A DNA stretch of 64,000 nt from Desulfoluna butyratoxydans. Lineage in GTDB: Bacteria > Desulfobacterota > Desulfobacteria > Desulfobacterales > Desulfolunaceae. Numbering within the stretch: the stretch's first letter is position 1; the number at the start of each line of letters is the position of its first letter. The DNA lies in contig NZ_CAADHO010000007.1 in the NCBI RefSeq assembly GCF_900699765.1, positions 215,620-279,619 of the forward strand, written 5' to 3'. A program made the position numbers and the translations under genes. Of this stretch, positions 49,363 through 58,403 are shown piece after piece. The notes under the pieces were generated by a model that did not search any database, was not told the DNA's origin, and worked only from the letters and a program-made list of their open reading frames with translations.

Positions 49363-50391
49363 ATGATGATGGAAGTATTTACGCCTAAAAAATGCTTGGT
49401 TACCGGAGCCGCTGGCTTCATCGGATTTAGCCTCTCAAAAAGGTTGCTGGAAGAAGGCATTGAGGTTGTCGGAGTTGATAATCTGAATAATTATTACGAT
49501 GTCGAACTAAAAAAAGCACGACTATCGATTTTGAATGGTTACGATCGTTTTGTTTTTATAAAGACCGATATTTCTGACCGAGACGCGACGGCATCGCTTT
49601 TTGAGAATCATGCTTTCGAGGCCGTGATTAACATGGCAGCCCAGGCCGGTGTGCGCTATTCCCTCGAAAACCCCAATGCCTATGTGGATTCCAATTTAGT
49701 AGGATTTGTTAATCTTCTTGAAGGGTGTAGACACACCGGTGTGAAGCATTTTCTTTATGCTTCATCAAGTTCTGTGTATGGAGCAAACACTACCATGCCC
49801 TTTTCGGTCCATCACAATGTTGACCATCCGATATCTCTGTATGCCGCCACCAAAAAATCAAATGAATTGTTGGCCCATTCATACAGTCATTTGTTTGGCA
49901 TTCCATGTACTGGACTACGATTTTTCACTGTCTATGGCCCATGGGGTCGGCCTGATATGGCTCTTTTTCTATTTACAAAAGCAATTACTGAGGGAAAACC
50001 CATTAATGTATTTAATAAAGGGGATATGAGGAGAGACTTTACTTACATTGACGATATTGTGGAAGGTGTGTTTAGGGTGTTGAAGCGTATTCCTGCCTCC
50101 AACCCAGAGTGGGATGGTAAAAATCCCGATTCAGGAACCTCGTATACTTCATTTAAGGTTTATAATATCGGGAACAATTCTTCCGTATGTTTGAACGATT
50201 TCATTTTAGAAATCGAAAAAGCCTTAGGAAAAAAGGCCAAGCGGAATCTTCTTCCTATGCAAAAGGGTGATGTAGCCGAGACCTACGCAGATGTTGATGA
50301 TTTGATCAGAGAGACAGGTTTCAAGCCCTCTACTACGATCAAAGAAGGTGTTAAAAGTTTTGTCGATTGGTACAGAACATACTATCAATAA
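49363..50391 (+). CDS. UDP-glucuronate 4-epimerase
   Basis: A 342-residue extended SDR. NAD loop TGAAGFIGFSLSKRLL, then VDNLNNYYDVELKKARL, AAQAGVRYSLENPNAY, catalytic ASSSSVYGAN and YAATKKSNELLAHSY, and FTVYGPWGRPDMALFLFTKA, all typical of the LspL/WbnF group that makes UDP-galacturonate from UDP-glucuronate. Three ATG codons in a row start it; GGAAGAT is upstream. It directly follows ugd and makes a two-gene UDP-galacturonate cassette. After it, about 1.6 kb is IS debris. Confidence 0.92.
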   Translation: MMMEVFTPKKCLVTGAAGFIGFSLSKRLLEEGIEVVGVDNLNNYYDVELKKARLSILNGYDRFVFIKTDISDRDATASLFENHAFEAVINMAAQAGVRYSLENPNAYVDSNLVGFVNLLEGCRHTGVKHFLYASSSSVYGANTTMPFSVHHNVDHPISLYAATKKSNELLAHSYSHLFGIPCTGLRFFTVYGPWGRPDMALFLFTKAITEGKPINVFNKGDMRRDFTYIDDIVEGVFRVLKRIPASNPEWDGKNPDSGTSYTSFKVYNIGNNSSVCLNDFILEIEKALGKKAKRNLLPMQKGDVAETYADVDDLIRETGFKPSTTIKEGVKSFVDWYRTYYQ

Positions 50392-50801
50392 TAGTTAAAA
50401 TATGGTTTATAGTGGTCTCGGTGGCTAAGTACTTGAATATTGTCGGATATGCGGGGTGCACTGGAATCAAGTTTTCTTTTTTGTTGATGGGCTAATATTT
50501 TAGCTTCGACAAGTTCGTCCTTGTATTTAAAGATACGTGAATTGCAAAGTTCATGATGAATTGTTACTATTTATAAGTAATGAAAGACCGAGTCCTCTTT
50601 AACTGCTGGCGTGTCTAAATCCTTTATGGATCCCTGTACTGTCTCATCTGGAAGTAGCTTTTTCCTATGGCTATGTCAAATTCATGTTTTTTCATCATGG
50701 TGTTGAGGATGTTACTTACGAATGGTTTCATATTAGACCCGACATGTTTGTGCTAATAGGGCTTCGAACGGAAACTAAAAACTGGTCTATGCCGGAGATA
50801 G
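50392..50801. other. AT-rich gap without recognisable gene
   Basis: About 410 bases between the epimerase and the first IS3 remnant, with short stop-filled frames in all directions. It may be older decayed IS or gene DNA; I recognise nothing. Confidence 0.4.
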
Positions 50802-51745
50802 TGGACACCAAGTGAACTGCTATTTATTACAGGGCAAACATGAAGTGTCGCATGCCAAAAGCGGCATACGGCAAATATTCCAATGAACACCGAGAAGAGG
50901 TTGTTCGCTTCATAACAGAAGAGGGGCTGGCACCAGGCAGTGTATCCCCCCGTGATTCCCAAACCTACTCTCGAGAACTGGTCAAGGTCAAGATGGCGCG
51001 CAATACTCAAAAAGGCCGCTGCGTATTTTGCGAACGAATCGCTCTGAAGTGCGTGTTTATCAAACGTGAGCGACTTCATTGTCCAGTGTTTGGACTTTTT
51101 CGCCTTGAGCTGGTTCTATGGTTTTACCCAAAAAGGCTTGTTCTGATATCTTTCAGAGCGATGCTCGATTGGGTTTTGAAATTCAAATCGGCCATAAGGA
51201 AATCAGAGAGATGTATGGCCCCAAGAGGCTGCAGTCCTATTTGATGGACAGAAGGGTTGATGCAATCCTTTTAAGGTTCTAAAGCTGAGGGTAGATATGG
51301 GCATCTGTTTCAAGCAGATGCGGTCCTTCATGACCACAATGCCACAATGTAGTGGCCAACAAAAACGACACCAAGGCTAAGCAACTAACCTGAGTAATGG
51401 CACAGCGTATGATCAGAAACCTGATCCTTATCACTCTTGAAGGCCTGCGCTCTGTATAGGCCATTTTCTGGGCTTATACACCATTCAGACCGGAGGAGCC
51501 AGTTTTGTACTGGCAAAGTTAGCGATAAGTTGATTGTCTTCGGTATTCGGAAATTCATGAGTCGGAAAGGCAACTGCTTTGACAATACGCCCACCGAAGT
51601 CTATGCGGGAAACTCAAAACATATATTTGAGAATAAAAAAAAGTCGCTGCCATGATTACGGAATACATCAATGTTTTTTACAATCGAATGAGAAAATAAA
51701 AACAGTTAAGTTATCGGTCTCTGACATACTACCGGAATTAATACA
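50802..51745 (+). pseudogene. Decayed IS3-family insertion sequence, copy 1
   Basis: Left end near GTGGACACC (50804). Transposase fragments appear in shifting frames: an orfA-like start (YGKYSNEHREEVVRFITEEGLA), then IKSAIRKSERCM/EIREMYGPKRLQSY (orfB N-terminal region), then IHHSDRRSQF, then FMSRKGNCFDNTPTEVYAG, and last ITEYINVFYNRMRK, all in the order of IS3 OrfA-OrfB including the DDE integrase core. At least four frame changes and several stops make it inactive. A related copy is at 57062. Confidence 0.75.
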
Positions 51746-51939
51746 TGAGCACTTTAAAGTGCTGGATAATTCCTATTCGTTATTGCCGGCAGCAAGTAGT
51801 CCTCAATTCTATAACTCAGTACAATCCCTAACTTGTTGTATTCAACTTTGTTTGGGGTACCTCTGCCTTACAGACCTAAGGCTAAAAAGCCTCTTAAATT
51901 TCCAGAATAACCCGCATGTCTGTTTTTAGTTGGCCACTA
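51350..51939. repeat. 11-base inverted repeat pair in IS debris
   Basis: TAGTGGCCAAC at 51350 and GTTGGCCACTA ending at 51939 are perfect inverses 590 bases apart, inside and after the IS3 remnant. They could be ends of a smaller element or chance; no gene lies between other than IS debris. Confidence 0.3.
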
Positions 51940-52042
51940 AAAATGCTGTAGGCATCTATCTTAACAGTCTAACTTCATCATACATTCTTGTGAAACTAAT
52001 CAAGACAACTCTCTGCTGTGAGGTGGAGTTGGGAGGATCAAC

Positions 52043-53125
52043 ATGGTTCATAAACCCTCTTCTGTAATTCATATTGATAAAAAGAGAATTAGTCTGAGTG
52101 ATCCAGTCTATTTTATTGCGGAGATTGGTTCCAATTTTGACCGTGATCTAAGCAGAGCAAAGGATCTCATTCACCTCGCGAAGGAATCAGGGGCAGATGC
52201 AGTAAAATTTCAACATTATTCAGCAGAAACCTTGGTAAGTGATGAAGGTTTCAATCAGTTAGGACGCCGGCAATCTCATCAGGCTTTGTGGAAGAAATCT
52301 GTATTCGATACTTATCAGGATGCATCGCTTAATCGGGACTGGACATCTGTACTCAAGACAACTTGTGATGAAGCGGGAATTACTTTCTTTACAAGTCCCT
52401 ACTCACTTGACCTTGTCGATTATGTAGACCCTTTTATCTCAGCCTATAAGGTTGGTTCAGGTGACATCACATGGCCCGAGATTATTACCCGAATGGCATC
52501 AAAGGGGAAACCTGTACTTTTGGCTACAGGGGCTTCAGATATGCTGGATGTTCAGCGGGCTGTAAATGAGACTTTAAAGTTGACACCTGATTTAATTTTG
52601 CTCCAATGCAATACCAACTACACTGTGAATCCTGAGAATTTTTCATGTCTTCAACTTAATGTACTACGTGAGTATGAAGCTCAGTACCCAGGGGTAGTTT
52701 TAGGACTCAGTGATCATACGCCCGGACATGTTGCGGTTCTGGGAGCAGTAGCTCTGGGCGCACGTGTGATTGAAAAACATTTTACGGACTCAATTGATCG
52801 TGAGGGACCTGATCACCCATTTTCCATGACGCCAATGTCATGGAGAGAGATGGTTGATCGAACCCGTGAACTTGAGGCTGCATTAGGGGACGGGCAAAAG
52901 AAAGTGGAGAGCAATGAACTCGACACTGTTATTGCTCAGCGGCGATGCATTCGTGCTGTACGCGACCTCAAGGTGAACTCTGAGTTGGATTACGATGATT
53001 TAACAGTGCTTAGACCCTGCCCACCAGATGGCATTGCACCATATGAGTTACGTAATCTGAAAGGGAAGAAATTGAAACGATGTATTAAGTCCGGTGAGCA
53101 TGTAAAATGGGAGGATTTGATTTAG
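52043..53125 (+). CDS. NeuB-family nonulosonic acid synthase
   Basis: A 360-residue aldolase-type synthase with a C-terminal antifreeze-like SAF domain (about residues 300-360). The NeuB barrel starts YFIAEIGSNFDRDLSRAKDLIHLAKESGADAVKFQ and includes KVGSGDITWPEI, LLQCNTNYTVNPEN, GLSDHTPGHVAVLGAVALGARVIEKHF and the SAF stretch with RRCIRAVRDL. The family joins phosphoenolpyruvate to a six-carbon amino sugar to give a nine-carbon acid (sialic, legionaminic or pseudaminic acid) or a relative. Which sugar is used cannot be read. GGGAGGATCAAC precedes the ATG. It leads a second set of genes after the IS3 remnant. Confidence 0.88.
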   Translation: MVHKPSSVIHIDKKRISLSDPVYFIAEIGSNFDRDLSRAKDLIHLAKESGADAVKFQHYSAETLVSDEGFNQLGRRQSHQALWKKSVFDTYQDASLNRDWTSVLKTTCDEAGITFFTSPYSLDLVDYVDPFISAYKVGSGDITWPEIITRMASKGKPVLLATGASDMLDVQRAVNETLKLTPDLILLQCNTNYTVNPENFSCLQLNVLREYEAQYPGVVLGLSDHTPGHVAVLGAVALGARVIEKHFTDSIDREGPDHPFSMTPMSWREMVDRTRELEAALGDGQKKVESNELDTVIAQRRCIRAVRDLKVNSELDYDDLTVLRPCPPDGIAPYELRNLKGKKLKRCIKSGEHVKWEDLI

Positions 53126-53126
53126 G

Positions 53127-54167
53127 ATGGTCAATAACATGTTAAATAATGATATACAGAAACCTATTATCTCTGAAAAATCTCGAGTGCTTGTAACTGG
53201 TGCGTGTGGGTCTGTCGGTTCAGCGTTGGTTCGACGGCTCGTAGAAGATGGGCATACTGTTTGTGCTTTGGACCAAAGTGAAGATGGTCTCTTTAAACTT
53301 GATCAAGAGTTGGGCGAAGTTGGTGGCAGATTAAGGCTCTTTATGGGCAATGTGAGAGACGAGGACCGCTTGCGCCGAGCTATGGATGGCGTAGAAGTTG
53401 TCTTTCATTGCGCTGCCATGAAGCATGTTTATCTTTCTGAGTACAATCCGTTCGAGGCTATGCAAACAAATATTCGCGGAACTCAGAATGTTATAGAAGC
53501 AGCACTTTCGGTCGGGGTAGAGCGAGTTGTTCTTACGAGCAGCGACAAGGCTGTGAATCCAACGAGTACAATGGGAGCGACAAAACTACTTGGAGAAAGG
53601 TTGTTCATAGCAGCAAACCATTTTGTTGGGGCCCATAAGACCAAATTCGCATGTGTTCGGTTTGGCAATGTCTTAAATTCCAATGGATCGGTTCTACAGA
53701 TCTTCAAACGACAATTAGACAGGAATATACCGTTAACCATTACTTCAAAAGATATGACACGGTTTTTTCTTACCATGACAGATGCCGTAGATTTGTGTAT
53801 AGATGCATCGGAATCCATGGCGGGCGGGGAGATATTTGTCAGGAGTATGGGGAGTTGCGATATCATGAGCTTGGCAAAAGCTGTAAATGGTGATCGTCCC
53901 TTTAAATATTCAGAGATCGGTATAAAACCAGGAGAAAAATTATATGAGGAACTCGTTACGGAAGAAGAAGCTCCTCGAACGGTTTTAGTAGGCAGTACAT
54001 ATGTGGTTTTACCGTCTACAGTTGACCTAATGCCTGACGATATTCAATATGAGTACGCAAAGTATGATGAACTGAAGCGATTGGCTCAACCCCTTCGATC
54101 AGATGCATGTCTCTTAAATCAGTCGGATATAGTTTCAATGCTCGATTTGGGGAAAGTCCATGTATAG
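53127..54167 (+). CDS. Nucleotide-sugar 4,6-dehydratase-like SDR (PseB/CapD group)
   Basis: A 346-residue SDR. NAD loop TGACGSVGSALVRRLV, then AAMKHVYLSEYNPFEAMQTNIRGTQNVIEAA, TSSDKAVNPTSTMGATKLLGERLFIAANH and FACVRFGNVLNSNGSVLQIFKRQL. These are the marks of the polysaccharide biosynthesis CapD/PseB/FlaA1-type dehydratases, which act on UDP-GlcNAc. The motif TSSDKA with MGATK fits; catalytic tyrosine is replaced by methionine, as is usual in this group. It starts one base after the synthase stop. In pseudaminic acid pathways PseB starts the route, so the pairing with a NeuB-type enzyme is sensible. Confidence 0.87.
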   Translation: MVNNMLNNDIQKPIISEKSRVLVTGACGSVGSALVRRLVEDGHTVCALDQSEDGLFKLDQELGEVGGRLRLFMGNVRDEDRLRRAMDGVEVVFHCAAMKHVYLSEYNPFEAMQTNIRGTQNVIEAALSVGVERVVLTSSDKAVNPTSTMGATKLLGERLFIAANHFVGAHKTKFACVRFGNVLNSNGSVLQIFKRQLDRNIPLTITSKDMTRFFLTMTDAVDLCIDASESMAGGEIFVRSMGSCDIMSLAKAVNGDRPFKYSEIGIKPGEKLYEELVTEEEAPRTVLVGSTYVVLPSTVDLMPDDIQYEYAKYDELKRLAQPLRSDACLLNQSDIVSMLDLGKVHV

Positions 54168-54222
54168 TTGCTGTTGAATTTGTAGTCGATAATAGATAGA
54201 TATATATAGGTTTTAGTCAAAA

Positions 54223-54975
54223 ATGTCAGTGACCTCATCTACGCACTTTAAAAATCTTAATAAAGCATATAATGCGGTAGGAAACAGTACTTGGTGTGCT
54301 GAAGATTTTCTTGAATCCAACCTCGATATCTCAAAGAAACTTTTTACACCAGAAAGTTTGGTAATTGGAGAACCTCTACCTAAGAAATTTGAGGTATATG
54401 CATTGCTCTCGGGATTGTCTTTTCCAGCCGAATTCTCTCAAAAGCTCGTTCAAATACAAAGACAGATTTCTTACATTTTGGATGATTGTTTGCATTACTG
54501 GGTGAAACCAAAGAATCTTGGCTTAGAATACTGTGTTTTCAAGTGGCCAGAAGGGGCATTGAGTATATCTGATATTGAATCGATACAATCGGCAATCAGT
54601 TCAAAATTACACCCATCATTCACCTTTAGTATATATGGAGTTCAAATCAATCCTGATGGATGCGTAGTTGCGAAAGGTTATGACCATGATGCTGCACTCT
54701 TCCAGATTCGAGACTATATAAAAAATAAAATATCATTTCTACCAAAGAAACAATCCGGGTGGGCACATGTTCCTTTAGGGCGCATACTGGCGCCTGTCGG
54801 AAGCGAAAGATTTATTCAACTTTCAAAACTGATTAATAGTTTATCGAATAAATTGATTGTTGCAACAGAAATCACTTCTATGAAGTTTGTCCATGAAACG
54901 AGATGGTATATGGAAGAGAAGAGTATTATAAGTGAATATCCACTCAATCCTTTAGTTGATGAGGTAGTGTCATAG
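54223..54975 (+). CDS. Unknown protein with a faint 2H-phosphoesterase likeness
   Basis: A 250-residue cytosolic protein that I do not recognise with confidence. No signal peptide or membrane helix. The region from FSIYGVQINPDGCVVAKGYD to the end, with WAHVPLGRILAP and TSMKFVHETRWYMEEKSIISEYPL, has the strand pattern and spaced histidines of the 2H phosphoesterase superfamily (LigT-like); the second histidine motif is not classical. It lies between the dehydratase and the cytidylyltransferase fusion, so it probably acts on a phosphorylated or nucleotide-linked sugar of this pathway. Its stop overlaps the next gene's start (TAGTG). Confidence 0.6.
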   Translation: MSVTSSTHFKNLNKAYNAVGNSTWCAEDFLESNLDISKKLFTPESLVIGEPLPKKFEVYALLSGLSFPAEFSQKLVQIQRQISYILDDCLHYWVKPKNLGLEYCVFKWPEGALSISDIESIQSAISSKLHPSFTFSIYGVQINPDGCVVAKGYDHDAALFQIRDYIKNKISFLPKKQSGWAHVPLGRILAPVGSERFIQLSKLINSLSNKLIVATEITSMKFVHETRWYMEEKSIISEYPLNPLVDEVVS

Positions 54976-57038
54976 TGAAGACACCAAAAATTGTGGCAGT
55001 TGTCCAGGCAAGAATGGGATCATCCCGATTGCCAGGCAAGACTATGATGGACTTGGCTGGTACACCATTGCTGAACCGCGTTCTTCGTCAATTATCAGGG
55101 TCAACGTTGCTTGATGAAGTTGTAGTCGCTACAAGTAAGGATTCATCGGATGATATAATTGCAGGCTTTGCCGAAACTCAGGCCTTTCGTGTGGTTCGAG
55201 GCCCTGAGGATGATGTCCTCAGCCGGTATGTACTGGCGGCAGATGTTTCAGATGCTGATATAGTTGTGCGCATAACAGCTGATTGCCCCTTGCATTCACC
55301 GGATACTGTTGATGAAGTTATTGAAGGATTTATAGATGCTGGTGTAGATTATGCATCCAATGTAAGTCCATACACAAGGCCCGAGGGACAGGATGTAGAA
55401 GTGTTCACACGCGAAGTTCTAAGCCAGGCTTCTGTTAACGCCGAGATGGCAACTGATCGTGAGCATGTGACACCTTGGATACGCCGAAAGGCTAATATTA
55501 AAAGATTGGATTTTCTTCATTCCTCGCCTGTTCAGTCTCCACAGCGTTGGTCGGTTGATTATCTTGATGATCTTGAGTTTGCTCGTTGTGTATGGTCTTG
55601 GCTAGACCGGCAAGGCGCCGGTCCATTTATTTTTGAGGAAATTATGACAGCTGTTAAAGAGAGTAGCGCAGTACCGGGTTCATCAATTATTAATGAAGGC
55701 TTCTATTTATCATTATTTAAAGAGGCTACTGGAGAGGCTGCTTGCCCCCTTGATCTTAAGAAAAGTTATTCTTGGCTTGAGCGTAGCGATCAAGTGATTC
55801 CAGGTGCGGCTCAAACATATTCCAAAAGCTGGCGTCACCACATTAAAGGCGTTACTCCCATTTTTTTGGATAGCGGCGCAGGGTCAGTTGTTACTGACGT
55901 TGATGGAAATCAGTATGTGGATTTGATCCAGGGTTTGTTGCCCAATATTCTCGGATATGCCAATGAGGAAGTAAATCTTGCTGCGCATGAACGCGCATTA
56001 AAAGGTCACAGCTTTTCTCTTCCGCATCCAATTGAAGTTCAACTTGCTGAACGGTTATGCCGGCTAATTCCATGTGCGGAAATGGTACGATTCGGAAAAA
56101 ATGGTTCTGATGCCACTGCCGGTGCTGTTCGTGTCGCTCGGGCATACACTGAACGCGAGCACGTTGCTGTTTGTGGATACCACGGATGGCAGGACTGGTT
56201 CATAGGAACCACATCACGTTCAGCTGGAGTGCCAGGGGCCGTTCGGAAGTTAGCGCACCCCTTTCCCTACAATGATCCAGAAGCATTGGATACCTTACTA
56301 TCGAGCATGCCGAATCAGTTCGCTGCAGTTATTATGGAACCGGTGAATTTTTATTGGCCAGATAAAGGTTATTTAGAGAAGGTAAAAGAAATTACGCATC
56401 GTCACGGAGCATTGTTAATTTTTGATGAGATATGTTCTGGATTTCATTTCGGCTTAGGTGGAGCTCAGAAAATTTTTGGTGTGACGCCTGACTTGGCAAC
56501 TTTTGGAAAGGCCATCGGTAATGGGTGGCCAATCAGTTGTATCGTCGGGCGTAAAGATGTCATGAAAGTATTTGAAGATGCTTTTGTGAGTTTTACCTTT
56601 GCTGGAGATGTCGCTGCGATGGCGGCTGCAATGAAAGTACTTGATCTTTTGGAGTCTGGTGATACCTATCATCGCATGACGGCTGCTGGAACAAAATTAT
56701 TTGATGGTGCTCAGGTGATGGCGGCAGCCGCAGGGCTAAAGGACGTATTTCAAATTTACGGGCACCCTCATTGGGCCATTTTTTCATTCATTGACGAAAA
56801 TGGTAATGATGACTCTGCTACTCGAGCACTTTGGATACAAGAGCTTACTCGCAGGGGCGTCTTAATTCTTACCACGTTTAACATTTCTTCGACACTTGAT
56901 GAATCGTTGGTAACTAAAGTCCTTTCAGCATTTGCCCATGCCTTTAAGCGGGTACAACTTGCTAGGAAACTCGGTGTGGACCCGAAAGATTGGTTAGATG
57001 GGCCTATTCCTGTTCCCGCATTTCGCGCGAGAGTATAG
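54975..57038 (+). CDS. Fused sugar-acid cytidylyltransferase and class III aminotransferase
   Basis: A 687-residue two-domain enzyme. Residues 1 to about 245 are an SpsF-type cytidylyltransferase (VVQARMGSSRLPGKTMMDLAGTPLL; VRITADCPLHSPDTVDEVI), related to CMP-sialic acid and CMP-KDO synthetases. Residues about 265-687 are a class III PLP aminotransferase of the glutamate-1-semialdehyde mutase kind (VIPGAAQTYSKSW; GKNGSDATAGAVRVARAYT; FDEICSGFHFG; cofactor lysine at 512 in TFGKAIGNGWPIS). CMP activation of an acid sugar plus amination of an aldehyde or ketone is thus one chain. GTG start overlaps the previous stop. A decayed IS3 follows directly. Confidence 0.88.
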   Translation: MKTPKIVAVVQARMGSSRLPGKTMMDLAGTPLLNRVLRQLSGSTLLDEVVVATSKDSSDDIIAGFAETQAFRVVRGPEDDVLSRYVLAADVSDADIVVRITADCPLHSPDTVDEVIEGFIDAGVDYASNVSPYTRPEGQDVEVFTREVLSQASVNAEMATDREHVTPWIRRKANIKRLDFLHSSPVQSPQRWSVDYLDDLEFARCVWSWLDRQGAGPFIFEEIMTAVKESSAVPGSSIINEGFYLSLFKEATGEAACPLDLKKSYSWLERSDQVIPGAAQTYSKSWRHHIKGVTPIFLDSGAGSVVTDVDGNQYVDLIQGLLPNILGYANEEVNLAAHERALKGHSFSLPHPIEVQLAERLCRLIPCAEMVRFGKNGSDATAGAVRVARAYTEREHVAVCGYHGWQDWFIGTTSRSAGVPGAVRKLAHPFPYNDPEALDTLLSSMPNQFAAVIMEPVNFYWPDKGYLEKVKEITHRHGALLIFDEICSGFHFGLGGAQKIFGVTPDLATFGKAIGNGWPISCIVGRKDVMKVFEDAFVSFTFAGDVAAMAAAMKVLDLLESGDTYHRMTAAGTKLFDGAQVMAAAAGLKDVFQIYGHPHWAIFSFIDENGNDDSATRALWIQELTRRGVLILTTFNISSTLDESLVTKVLSAFAHAFKRVQLARKLGVDPKDWLDGPIPVPAFRARV

Positions 57039-57061
57039 AACACTGATTTATGCTGCAAAGA

Positions 57062-58200
57062 GCGGACACCTTCTGTTAATACTGCTGGTTATGAAAGTAT
57101 TGATAGGAGGTGTCCTAACTTCAAAAGTATCATACGACCAATATTCCGAACAAGGTCGTTCGCCTTATCAAGGAAGAAGGCTTAGCCGCAAGCAATATAT
57201 TCAATCCAATGGCCAATTTGAAAATTCGTTTCGCCTTCATAAGGAAGGGAATCAGAGTTTTGTTGCATAGGGAAGAGGTTTCTCACGTAGTTGAGCAATG
57301 AAATTGCCCGTGTGAAAAGAGAGATTTCTAATGCCAAATTGGAACGCGATATTTTAAAAAACATTACTGCGTACTTTCCGAAGGAGACGTGCTCGAGTGA
57401 CTGTTTATAAAGCGAGAGCGAGGCAATTAACCTGTGGACTAACTTTGTCATAATTTTGGGTTATCTCGCAGTCGGTTCTATGCTTTTATGAAGAATTCTC
57501 ATTATGAATTCCCCCCAGTACGCTGCACCGTTGTGGCTTGAAATTGAAATCGTTCATAAGGAAACCAGAAAGATGCATGAGCCAAAAAGATTGCAATAGC
57601 GGCTGCATGCCTTTACAAAGTCCGTAAGCATAAGCAGCCCTTTTAAAATTATAACAACTTAAAATCATGACTATCCTGTTGCACTAACCTTAATATAAAG
57701 TAGGAATTTGAATTCTCGGAATCCGAAACCCTTGATTGATAAGTGTCGGTTTCTTTTAACAATTGAGGAATGGCGCTGTCTTTGGAGGAATCAGGACACA
57801 TGCAAGGAAAGATCTTGGCTATGCTATGGCACAACGCATGAGTGAAACTTGGTTTTTCCGTCGTTTTTTAAGGTCAATGCCTTGCATAGTCTGCCTCAAA
57901 GGTTTATTTATCGCTTAGGACAAGGTGGACAGTATTGTGATAGTGAAGTCAGCCAATAATAGATGCTTTCGTGATGAAACAATTCATGATTCGAAAGGGA
58001 AACTGTTACGATAATGCTCCTATCGAAAATCTTTGGGGAAAACTCAAAATAGTGAAGTTTCATAACCATCGATTCAAAAATAGAATTGAAATTGCAGTCG
58101 TAATTGCGAATATTTTGAATCCTTTCATATCTGATAGAGAAATCAAAAACTGTTAGTTTATCGATCTACTGCTCAATACCGGAATCGACAAATTAAACTT
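57062..58200 (+). pseudogene. Decayed IS3-family insertion sequence, copy 2
   Basis: Left end GCGGACACC at 57062, similar to copy 1. OrfA-like pieces (SYDQYSEQ; EIARVKREISNAKLERDILKN) and OrfB pieces (EIVHKETRKMHEPKR, then FMIRKGNCYDNAPIENLWGKLK and a tail FKNRIEIAVVIANILN) appear in different frames, interrupted by stops. The final segment AACTGTTAGTTTATCGATC matches AACAGTTAAGTTATCGGTC at the end of copy 1. It sits 23 bases past the aminotransferase fusion stop and separates it from the acyltransferase gene at 59798. Confidence 0.75.
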
Positions 58201-58217
58201 AAATTGATACATAATTT

Positions 58218-58345
58218 GTAACTATTCAGCTTATGCCTCCGGCGGCCCCGCAGGGGCAGAAAACGAAGAGAGTGAGCACCCGGAAAGTTCTTTTGCGGAG
58301 CTTTTTTCAAAAAAGCGAATCGACGGAGGCAAACTGAATAGTTAC
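58218..58345. mobile_element. 128-bp miniature element with perfect 12-base inverted ends
   Basis: GTAACTATTCAG at 58218 and CTGAATAGTTAC ending at 58345 are perfect inverted ends. Inside them come GCCTCCGGCGG and GACGGAGGC, then a GC-rich core with CCCCGCAGGGGC and the hairpin AGCTTTTTTCAAAAAAGC. The core is the GC-rich family seen near 3090 and 12170, here inserted in AT-rich DNA. It has no gene. Confidence 0.7.
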
Positions 58346-58403
58346 CATATTTTTAGTTCTCAAGTTCTAATAGGATACTTAAAATTTGGATGATAGCGCA
58401 ATA

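Noticed and set aside
50802..58200. Composite transposon bounded by IS3 copies 1 and 2 carrying the NeuB block
   Set aside because: Both copies are badly decayed, lie in the same orientation and no target duplication is visible around the pair. Independent insertions explain them equally well.
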